Assembly (NCBI RefSeq): GCF_008831285.2 | Contig: NC_045150.1 | Span: 5,036,001 to 5,100,000, forward strand | Source of the DNA: Nymphaea colorata | Taxonomy: Eukaryota; Streptophyta; Magnoliopsida; Nymphaeales; Nymphaeaceae | Direction of reading: 5' to 3' | DNA: 64,000 bases | Part shown: positions 20,801 through 32,800 of the stretch, piece after piece | How positions within the stretch are numbered: the stretch's first letter is position 1 | Layout of the letters: the number at the start of each line of letters is the position of its first letter | The notes under the pieces: model-generated | Told to the model about the DNA's origin: nothing | What the model saw: the letters and a program-made list of their open reading frames with translations, nothing else | Database searches by the model: none | Made by a program: the position numbers and the translations under genes

Positions 20801-23800
20801 TTGCGAAGTTGATCTATATTGCTCTTACTAGACCTGATATTACCTTTGCTGTGAATGTGATGAGTCAGTTCATGCATGCTCCCATGAATACTCACTTAAA
20901 GGCAGATGACAGTATTTTATGTTACTTGAACAGAAGTCCTGGCAAGGGTCTCTTGTATGTTAGGCAAGACTTTCTTGAGATTGAAGGTTATTCATATGCT
21001 GACTGGGCAGGATGTGTTGATACTAGGAGATCCACCTCAAGCTATTGTATTTACTTGGAAGGAAATCTCGTAGTGTAGAGAAGTAAGAGACAGGACGTTT
21101 GCTCTCGCTCCAGTGCTGAGGCTCAATATAGAGCTGTGGCCATAGCAGTCTCTAAGTTGTTGTGGCTGAAAGTGCTATTGGATGACATCGAAATCAAAAC
21201 TGATGGACCAATGAAGATGTATTGTAATAAGTGACAACAAATTTGCAATCAACTTAGCCAACAATCCAGTGTTACATGATAGGATGAAGCATGTGGAGAT
21301 CAACCGTCATTTCATTCAAGAGATAATTGATGCTAAAGAGTTTGTTATGCCTTACATGAAGTCCGAAGATCTAGTAGCTGATGCACTGGTCAAGGCGTTG
21401 TCATCAACTTCATTTGAAAGAAATGTATCCAAGTAGGGCATGTTTGACCTGTATGCTAACTTGAGGGGGAGTGTTGACGTGTTATGTCACACCCCGACCT
21501 TTTTGACACTCAAACATTTTTTTTTTTCTCAAAACATAAAGCATCGAGGTGTGACTACACAATAGTTCAAAAAGGAATGAGCCAAGCAATTCAAAACAAT
21601 GGGGCAAGCTTTCCATTATATAGCATTTCAATTCAATTGTACATTTGACAAAAATGCCCCAAAATCACAACATCGATGCCTCATCAAAACAAGGCATCAG
21701 TAAAACCAAAAACCCGACGCGCCGGCACTACAAGAACAAAACAAAACCCAAAACCTCCCCAGTAGGACGTGAGTGTAGCCATCTGCTCAGCCTGCTGCCC
21801 CGGGTACACCAAAACCTGAAAAAAGGAAACAACTGAAGGCTTAGCCTTCGCAGTATGGCAACAAGCCAGAAAAATGCCAAACCCTCTCAAGTAAGGCTCA
21901 AATAAAGGGACAAATATCAACCCATCTATCGTCATGTCGCGTCTGAGTGCGACACGTAAAAGCCACTTGGTGGCCACACTAACACAACATCAGTCACATG
22001 CGAAGCATGCTTAAACATAACACTTGCATTCATATCAATCACATATACGTCAGTCACATGCATTCTGTCAAACACTTTGCATTTTCATTAACTTTAGTGC
22101 ATTAACAGTTCCTGTGGGTGCAACACAGGCACGTGCACACCGCGGGCGGCCTACAGCCGAGAGACAACCCCCGTGGTGGCCCATAACAGTATGGATCCAT
22201 TTCACCCGCTGCAGCGGTAGAGCACTCATCCCTGGATGTGTGACGTCCAAGGTGAGATACTCAGCCTTCCCTAGGACACCCAGGTTGGGAAGGCATGAGC
22301 CCAACGCTCCAAGCACAACACACAACAGAACCCTGGGGCCTTGCACCGCCTGCGCTCTGACAGGCGAGACCAGTGGCAATCAAGGGGGACGTCTCCCAAA
22401 CACATAGCCACATCCCACTGGCCTCTCATCTCTTAGTTATTCATTCTTATCATTACAGTTACACATTCACAAGAAGACTGGCTAACACACGAGGTTAGTA
22501 CACTTCCCGAGTGCACCCACACCTCCGATTACCTCCACATGAGGTCTATACATACAGTAACAGTCATTGCTAGCCGTCATACCATACGGGTACAACTACC
22601 CTCCAAACATCCATTTGCATCATTGCCCATGGCAATGCATATGCAACAACATACACATTTATATCAATCATCACATCAGTCATGTCAATCACCTCTTTGA
22701 AAAACATAGCCAATCCACAGAGAGTAGTCTCGATCTGCGGTTGGCTCGTAGCTGTCCTATGCAGTTATCATTCTATGATGCTTTCTAATGCACAATTGGG
22801 GTCGAGGAGACACTCGACTCGATACCCCACCTCATCTGTCCTAAACAGATATCAATTCTAGCATGCACATGCCAATGCGTAACATTTTTAAATCGAATGA
22901 CTAATAATCTTTCTAACCCATTCATATCATGTAAGCAACATACACATACTCAATCACAAAACCGTCAATCAATTAACATCACAATCCTAGGATCCCTTGA
23001 TCCTAGGAGCACCCAATCACACAATTGCCCCAGGCAGGAATTTGCCTGGAAAGTTGCCATACCTGTGGCGCGCTCACCAAATTCTTCAAAATGCCTCAAG
23101 CTTCGAACTCAAGGTCGACGGGATGAGCCCGGTGCACCTGCAAACATAAACAAGAATAAGGTTTCTACTAGATTCCTACACCAATCAAACAGAAATGAAC
23201 ATATACAAAAATAAAATCCTTGAGGCACGTGACAGCGCCTCAAGAGGGCATCGACAGGTAGTGTCGACCAACGGGCTCTCCACAAGGCCTCCTCCTTTAC
23301 GTCTTGACGTTGCCTTGAATTATCAAGGCCTTCAACCATCAATCAAACCGTCACTAAATCCTTCCTCAATAACGTTCTTTAAGTAAGACATCAACCTCAA
23401 GTCACATCCCAAAACGTATATATCCCTAATTAACTTCATGATACACCCGTTCACCGAAGTCTGCGCTACACTCCCTAAGACGGTTCCAAAACTTCCCCAC
23501 AACCTCACAATCTCTACCATGTTTCCTTAAAGCTTCGAAACTTAATCCATCATGCTAAAACGATCAATAAGTACATGAATCATCACTTTCCAACGCAAAT
23601 CCTAAGTTTCCCCCAAAAACAAAATTACTAACATGCGTCCCAAAATCATCAATTCTAAGCTCTAGCATGCTCGAACCATAATTATACATGCTCTAAAAGA
23701 TAAATACTCATCATTTTGAGCTTGATTAGGTATTGCTCACCCCAAACAAGCGTCCAAACTGCTACAACCCTTCTAGCAACCACTTCACACGTCCGATCAA

Positions 23801-26800
23801 GTGCCAATGCTCGAGATTGCCTGCTGTCGCTGCTCACTACACACCCTACTAGCAGGTAAGAGGGGAAAAACGTCCCCTAAACTGCAAACCAACCCCAAAC
23901 GCCCAAAAAGTTTAACACAAACTCTGTTGCTAGGAAAGACCCACGGTAGTAGTTGGGGAAAAAAAAACTGAAATAAACAAAGAAAAGGGACGCTGACAGA
24001 GAGGAGAGACAGAGAGAGGAAGGGTTCGGTCAAGGGGGAAAACAGCCGTGGGGTGAGAAGAGAGAGAAAGAGCAGGCGGGGGAGTGCGGGTGAGTGAGAA
24101 GAGGGTCGAGCGGTAGAGAACCAGCGGAAAGAGGGGAAAGAAAATGGCGAGAGAGAAGAAGAGGGGACGTGCGGCAGAGAGCAAAACAGACAAAAGGGCA
24201 TGAGTGGCAAAGCAAGAAAAATCGCACGAGAGAGAGAGGGTTTACCCAGCAGCCGCCGCCGCCGTCGCCGCTGCCACCTCCGTCGCCGTCGCCGTCGCCG
24301 TTCCAGCCACCACCACCCGACCGTCACTCTCCTCCCTCTGCGCTGCCACAGGAGACCACCGGAGACAACGAAGAAGGAAGGGAAAGGCGAGGGAGAAGGG
24401 CCTCGCGTCGGGCCCTTACGCGAGTGGGGGTCGGTTCCGGGTCTGGACCCTAGCTCGACCCGACCCGTCGAACCAACGAGCATTACATGTTATGTATGTT
24501 TGGGTTTGGGTCTGGACCCTATCCGACCCGTAGTTCATGTTGAGTTGTATTTAAGTAACCTTTGTAATCCTAATTGTTAAGGTTAATGAAATCTGAGAGT
24601 GAGAGAGACCGGCTACTAATGGGCGCCAGAATCGTCTCCAACATCATGGTTTTTTTCCCTCGTGTTGAGGGTTCTCCATGTTATATTTGTGTTCTTTGTG
24701 TGATTTTACCGTTCAACATATACCAATCATCATATTGCCCTATAAAACAAAATGGCACAACCGATATTGCATAAATTACTATTGATGGACACTGAGCAGC
24801 AGTTTGTGCAATTCAACCAAAATAAATTGGTCCTTTCACAAGAAGAAAGTATATTTCTTTCACTTGCCCAGTCAATGAAATCTCAAACCTAACTTGCTAG
24901 ACATTATTTCCTGCGCTTGGTTGCCACAGCATGCCCGTACTTCTTGGATGACCATGTTGTTGGCCTAATGTCTTAGCTTCTTGTGAAACTGCATGATGTA
25001 AGCTGCAAAACTGACTTATATAAGCAACATGAAAGAATGAAAGCCAGGGGTTTCTTGACAATATACAGCTGTATGAAGGAAGGGATTCATCATATAATAG
25101 ACTAATAGTCCTGCTGAAGTGAACTATTAAGCACTTTGTAGACTTCTTGTGTTTACCACTTTTATGGCTCATCTTTTGCATCTACAATTAACAGTGAACT
25201 TGTAATCCCATAGTGTATTAGTTTCTTCACGAGAACATTCTCTATGGCTTTTTTGCGAAGCTACAATTCTTGATAATAGACTTTAAACAATTAGTGTGCT
25301 ACACACCATCAGGCGCCATATCTACATAATCTACCATCTTTTCTTCCTCTTTCCCACTTCAATGTTTCAAAGGAGGTCTTTGTGTTAGATGATAGAAATG
25401 AACCTGATGCTACAGACACAGGAACATTGGGTTCATAAACATTTGTTCTTGCCATCAACCAAAGAAAAGTTAGCATACAGTCTAAAGACGTACCTCTAAC
25501 CATGCATATGATCTTGCCGGCTCATATGCTGAAAAGCCACCACATTTATTCTGTAAGAAATAAAACAAAGAAAGTAGTAAGTCCATCCACGAAATACTAC
25601 AACCAGAAGCATAATTATATTTGGAAAGCATGGAACCCAATAGAGGTAGAACAAAAATGTGGAGAAAGGAGGAACTTGAAGAGTTAAGATGTTGAGGAAC
25701 TGGATCAAGTTCTGATTACGTTGAAATTATATGTAAATATAAAATATGCTTGTCTTCGTATATATGTGTGTGTGTGTGTGTGAAATGAGTAAAAAGTCCC
25801 AAAAGAGGACTCATTTCAAATCCTTTTCACCCCCTAGGATCCAACGAATCCTAGAGTGGATTAAAAAAGGCAAGCTTCTCAGTGTGATTAATCAGAAGGT
25901 TATGAATATTTGTAGTAGAATCTTTTCTACATGCACTTCTGTGTTACTAACTGAGACTACCAAAACTCTCGTTATTTCAAGAAAAGTCCATAAAGAGTTT
26001 TGGGCTGAAGCCTCCCTTATATCAGCATATCATTTCAATAGAATGCCTTTTAAATCTCTATCGAATATAACCCCTTCCAAAAGCGTTTTAAATGTCAACC
26101 TGATTACCAAAGGTTTATGATTTTTAGATGTAATTGAGAAAGCAAAGGAGATAAATCGTCCCCAAAAGCTATTTTTTCTGTTTTATTGGATATTGGATAC
26201 TCAAATGGGATACAAATGCTATGACATTAACAACAGTAGATGACATGTTTCAATAAAACTTAGTTCTGTCAAAAAGGAAAATGACGTTGATGATTCCAAG
26301 GTAAACAGTGAAATTGTTCATTAGTCATTTGTATTTGATTTGCATGTACTTGATGAACATGAAACAAGTGACGTTCAATCTCAAAAAGGAACATCCAATA
26401 GTGCTATTGTTGATGATAGAAGAAATTCAAATACCACTCTAGAAACACATGAACAACAAAGAAATCAAACTATTGAAACTCAAAAACATATACAAATCTT
26501 AGAGGATCAGAGAAAACATCTAGTTTCAGAAATAGATTTGTCCTATTTAAGTCTCTCACCTAAACATAGGAGTGGTCGCATTTCTATACATTCTTACTTT
26601 GAACAATCAAAGTATCAAACTATAATGAAGCTAAAGATCACTTTGAATAAGGACATGCCATTAAAAATGAATTAGATGATCCTGAAAAGGCTAAAACAGA
26701 GGAATTCCAAGAACCATCTATCAGAAAAAAGCACTAGGTACGGATGAGTTTATAAAGTGAAAAACTAAACTTAATCGGTCTATAGAAAATTCAAAGCCAG

Positions 26801-29800
26801 ACTAATAGATAAAAGGCATATCTAAGAATATGAAATAGATTATGAAGAAACTTTGTTCATGTAAGAATGACAATTGTAAGAATCTTTACTGCTATTGCAT
26901 CGACTAAAAAAATCAGATATTTAGCAAATGGATGTTTCAAATGCTCTGCCTGAACAAGAATTGAATGAGAAATAATGTATATTGAAGTTCTCTCCAGAAT
27001 AAATAGTACTCAACGCAAGTTAAAAACGTCTTCTGAAACAAATAGCAAGGAAAAGGGAATTCAAGAAATTAAATGTCTTCTGAAAGCGAGTTTGAATGAC
27101 AACTCTTGGTTTCTAACCTAGTTTCTGGGTATTGAAGTTGTCGATTCCAGCAGAAAATATATACTATCTCAAAATCAAACTTGCTTTTGCAGTTATTGCC
27201 AAGTCAAGAATATTGGATTATAAAATTTCAGGAAGTCCTAAGTTTATTGGAATGAAAATGAAAGTTGAGGATGGTACATTTGTGATAATCTAACTCCGCA
27301 TGTATCACGATATAGTTTATGCAGTTCATATAGTAAGTCAACTTCAACGTATTCCTCAGTTCACATGAACGTGGTGTTAAGGATCATAAAATATATTGAA
27401 GGAAATACGTGTAAGAGATAGACATCTTGATCTTGTCTGCCTCCTCACATGAAGTAATTTCTTATACCACGCTGCATCATAGGCATTCACCTGGAACAAC
27501 CTACATGTTGTGATAATAAAAGTTCAATTTAAATAGCTTGGAATCAGATGTTTCATCAGAGAAAAAGGTATATAGAGATGGTTTGTCTATTGCTAGATAT
27601 AAACACCTAAGGAAGATGATTGACCTCCCTATATGGCCTCAAAGTTTTACATTGCAGAGCTCTTCACCAGAGCTCTGCATGCTCCTCGGTTTAACTTTCT
27701 TCTTGACAACCTTCAGTTATAGAACTATAAGTTTGATGGAGGGTGTTAGAATATATGCAAATACCATTATATATTTAACCATATAAATACATATCTAAGA
27801 TCTACCTATTATTATGTGTATTCATTCATTTCTTACTTCCCTAGTTCATTCACCAAAAAATACATATTTTTGGTATGCCTTAGGGCACATTAAGTGTGCA
27901 TATCGGTTTTTTGAGCCTTTTGGTGCCTTGAGACTAAAGTGCCCATTCTTGCCTTTTTCAGCCTTCGAGGATCATTTTAAGCAGACTTTTGGGATCATTT
28001 TTCAAAGGCTTTGTTCATTTACAGTTCCATGGCGTTCTTTTTGCCAATTATGACAGCATTGACAAGCTGCACATCTAGATGTCATTTTTCAGTAAGTCTG
28101 GTTGCAAATTATATTAGTATTAGCAATTAATATTTGAGAGTTGTTGTTGCATTTCTATGTTCAACATATTTCAAGGTCAATTTACGGGCAACAGTCAACC
28201 TAATGCTATATATATGGTCCACAATTTAAAACCATAGCTATAAATATTGTTATCGGGTTCTTAACAGCGAGGTTTTTCGCCGGTAATTTTTGACAAACTT
28301 GCTACTATTGTGAAAAGTTCGGAAAGCTCTCAACAAATTTTGCGAATATAAAAAAATTAGCTAAAAGTAAATCAAATGAGAAACTAATAAGAAAACATTA
28401 AAAAACTAGATAAAATGATAAAAATAATGTCTTAATAATGATAAGAATGATAATAAATAATTTCATTTATGTTCAAAGGTGAATCCACGATATCAATAAC
28501 TTTAGAAGAGAGAAAAAAGAAAAATAAGGGAAAAGATTTGAAAAAAAATGCAATAAAAACATGATAAATATATTCTTCATGATTCTTAAAAATTCAAGTT
28601 TCTTGGTTTTATCGTGATAAATAAAAACGTGATAATTTTTTTGGTGTTGTCGGTTTTTATCATTTTTCTCACTAATATTGTGATATATTTTCAAATATAA
28701 CGATATTGGTGGTTATGCTTAAAACGATATCTATGTGACAGAAATCACCATCAATTTTATCTTAAGTAAAACTATATAAAGAAGAATAACTTAAAAAGTA
28801 CATTTACAACTTGGAAGATGTGAACTGGTACCATATGTAGTCATGACCAAATGCAACGAACTAGATTAGCATAAGGCTCATGTTTGGCTTTGGGATACAC
28901 AAAACATGAGGCTGATTCAAATTTTTACATGTAATCTGACTAAAAACAATTGGAATCAATAAGGAAGTCTTGTCCCGAAATTGAAATTGAATTTCAAATG
29001 GATATTCAGATTCAAAATTCCTCGAATTTGATCAATCAGGTTCTGATTCTACTCCTTTCATGAAGGACGAAAAACATGGTGGCATAGATCAAAAATGTCA
29101 TTTGACAGCCCTTTTAAGATGATAAACTTTCTTCAAGCAACTCTTACAAAACCTGTCCACAAGATAACCATATATATATTGATTGGAAGATTTGCATATT
29201 TTGCAAAAGGAAACCTTTTGCAAATTGCAAGAAAGTAGATATGGAGATCAAATAATCAAGTGTTTACGAAAACCAAAAATAGGAAATGTGAACTGGAGCG
29301 TTCTAATACAACTTGCTGATTGATATAACCAAGAAATAGAAGCAATAGTCAATAGAGACAGTCCACTATCAAACCAATTAGAACAACATAACCCACACAG
29401 ATATAAAAACCACAATAATAACAAATTTCAAATCCTTATCTCTCAGCAACTTGGTTAGTGAGTTATGGCATAATTTCCCATAATGCCTACTAAGCAGTGC
29501 ATCCTTATCTCGTGTTACATATATTGGAACATGATAATGAAGTATATGACCAATTAAGATTGTTGAAAGGTTAGTTATGGCAAAGTGTTCAGCTTACCTG
29601 CAGAGATAGGATCACATCCACAGCATCATAAAATTGCTCTGCAGCCAGAGGTTCTCCAACCACATTTGATGGTAATTTGGCAAGTAAAAGAGCAGCCTAA
29701 AGTTTGGAAAAAAAAAAACTTATTTAAATATGGTCAAGTTAAACAGTAATCTTCCTGGCACGAAAAAGTCGACACCTTCAGTCCTTCAGCTGTGCAATCT

Positions 29801-32800
29801 GAGACTTGCCATTTATTGTCTGCTGTTGATAAAGTCCATGCACCTTTTGATATGTTGCGATGCCAGGAACTAAAGTCACCAAGGCAATTATCTTGAACCT
29901 TTAGACAAGGACCAAAGTCATCATTGAAAGGCAAGGAACCACAAACCAGCTTCAAATGATTAAACAATACACTTGAGTGCAGGCACAACATATAAACCTG
30001 TGAATTTTTTATGAAATTGTGTGCTTTCCTAAGGGTCATTTCACAATCCTCAACAAGTTTAGTTGCTATTATTGATTGAATAGCAAGAGCGGCATCCCAT
30101 GACTGACCACCATTATTACCCTGCAAAGATATTTTTTAAAAATAAAAGATATAGTGAAACTCTTTAATGGTTAGAAAAGATCTAAATCAATAGGATTGAA
30201 CTATTAGACATTATTTTTTATCACCTTCATCTTCATGCCATCTTCTGCAACCCATAAATAATCTGGTATTCTTGGAAGATGCAGTTTAAACGCTTCTGAA
30301 TTCGGATCTTCAACCCAGCAACACAGCATATTTAAAACCTATCAATTCAAGCAATTTGTTAGCCATGCTTTTGTCAAAGAAACAAATATACCCTAAGTTT
30401 GATGCGCACTATGGAACCTCATGACAGAAAGCATTTAGAAAGATTCTTTCTCAACATAGGAAGAGTTTGAGAAATGTTATCAAGGTTACTGTGTATCGCC
30501 AATATGCAATCTTATTGGCCCAACTGAGGCAAGGCAAGCTGATAAACCATGCTACTTTTCTTTTTGAGTTTTTGATAGCCTGTTGAGAAGTATTACATGA
30601 ATGGGTTTTTGGGAAATTAGAAAAGTTAATACTTGGTACTTAGAAATGTTCTTTTATCATGTGGACTGTATGTGTAAGTATTTATCCCTGGGAGTGTCTA
30701 ACATCTAGGTTGCTCTTCTTCCTCCCCATCTTCCTTCTTATTTCTCCCTCTTGAACATACAGGTCAGATTTATATCTATTTTCTGTTAACAAGTGGAGCT
30801 CTTTCTAGAGGCCAGAACCATATTTCAAACTATCATGCACAAGTTATATTGCTGAAAGAGTTGCCGTCAGTCATTTATTTTGTTGCTGGAGTGAAATCCC
30901 TTTTTTGTTTATATTTAATAAGCTTTCAACGGCTGAATCAAAGGTGCCGATATCAGAAATCTGATCTAACCACTGCATACAAAGTCTTTGCTAATCCATT
31001 CTCTTATGGATGATCCGTAAAAATAAATGTCAATAATGACGAAAGGCTGACTAGAACTTTTATGATGTCGATCTCAGGGCATCATTGAAGACCATTCAGC
31101 TTGAAAAGAAACCAGCAAAGAGGACAAGTAAATATGCAAAATAGACTGAGGATAATGCTATTATTATGGCATTTACTATGTCTAAAAATATTGCTAGCTG
31201 ATATCGGGATAGAGATTGGAGGACCTATGAAGATGTACTGTGACAACAAATCTGCAATCAACCTAGCCAATAACCCTGTACTACATGACAGAACAAAACA
31301 TGTTGAGATTGATCGCCACTTTATCCGTGAGAGGATTGATGCTAAAGAGTTAATCTTACCTTACATGAAGACCAAACCGCTGATGTTCTGACTAAAGCTC
31401 TATCTTCAACTTCTTTTCAGAGGAATGTATCCAAGTTGGCCATGTTTGATACGTATGCCCAACTTGAGGGGAGTGTTGAAGCATGTAAAGATGGGTCTTG
31501 GGACCCGGTCTGGATCTAGACCCGATCCAGCTTGTAGCCTTGTTGGGCCTTACTTAAAGACGTGTAACCTTAATTTCTAGTGTCAATGAAGTTCTAAGAG
31601 AGAGAGAGTCTGGCGGCTAGTGGGCACCAGACCTCCTCACCTGTAGTTTTTTTCGCTCTCGTTGAGGGTTTTCCACGTTACATCCGTGTTCGATCTTTAT
31701 TTCATGTGTTTCTATTGTTTCTACATTCATATTTTGCGACATTAGAAACCGCTGTGAATGGTGCATTGCACGATCATTAGTTGATTGACCACAGTTGTCA
31801 GCTACAGAATGCACCATTTGCAATGGTTTTTAGCATCATAAAATTAAAAAAAAAAAAAATCTGACCATATAGGTAGCCAGCTGATTTCAATTTTTTTTTC
31901 TCTCTCTCTCTATATACACACACATATGTAGATCCTTTTCCTTTTATGTAACTTTATTTTCCTTTTCTCTTTCTTTCTATTTCAGCTGCTAATCTGATGT
32001 TTCTAAGCTTGCCACTGGCTGGCTCCAATGGCTATAATGCTAGCTGTTGGAGATACAACTTGCTAGCTCTTTCTTCCTCCTCCTTGTTTTTGTCTATAGA
32101 TAAGGGACAAAGTCCCATTTTTTGTATGGCATGAGAGACAATTTGTATTAGCTTCTTTTCTTTGATAATATTTTCAGTTCTTTCAGGCAAGATATTTCTG
32201 TTTTGAGTGTTTTCCTATTTCAAGGCTGTGTGATAATTCAGTTCAAGTGTTTTTGCTCTAATTTATCCCTGGGTCCAGATGCCACCTATTGTGCATTATG
32301 TATTGTTGTACTTATTAGGGGCATAGTTGTCCTCTATACAGTCATTCACTTTATAGTGAAAGGAGATTAGGTAGTGACCCTAAAAGTTAGGGGTTCTGCT
32401 ACTGTTTGCAGCCTCCATCGTTTTCCCATCTCTTCCTTGTGTCAAAGACAGATTTGATTTGATTTTTGATTTTTCAGATTTCTAACAGTAACTGCAATAA
32501 TTGAACATGCTCACGCATTTTATTTCTCACATGCACTTTACTCTAGGAAAACAATATCTTCACAGGGTCATGTTCAGGGAAAATGCCTACAGACATAACA
32601 AATTTAAGGTCTAACAGACCTTACTCACTGCACTAATGATGGCATATTGAGTATTTTCAGCCTCATAGTGTAACTGTTGCATCACTTTATGTAAAGCCTT
32701 CTCTCTTAAGATGGATCCAGGCCAATGCGTCAGGATTGGTTCTGCAATCTTGTAAAGGGCTGCCCAAAGGACATCCTGTATGAGTGGATGTTGGTAGTGG

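Larger units (their letters stand above)
18632..24718 (+). mobile_element. Family B copy B2, 5'-truncated, with a 3-kb solo LTR inserted in its 3' LTR
   Basis: Pol remnant (18632-21471), polypurine tract, then 3' LTR beginning 21472. The LTR is interrupted at 21485-24487 and resumes at 24488/24493 up to 24718. Removing the insertion and one copy of its 5-bp duplication leaves about 239 bp, matching the 240-bp B1 LTR. Confidence 0.9.

Noticed and set aside
23797-24483. 228-residue minus-strand ORF rich in Arg, Ser, Pro and Leu, and overlapping plus-strand ORFs
   Set aside because: It lies in the GC-rich end of the 3-kb solo LTR, has low-complexity composition and no recognisable domain; several overlapping frames are equally open.
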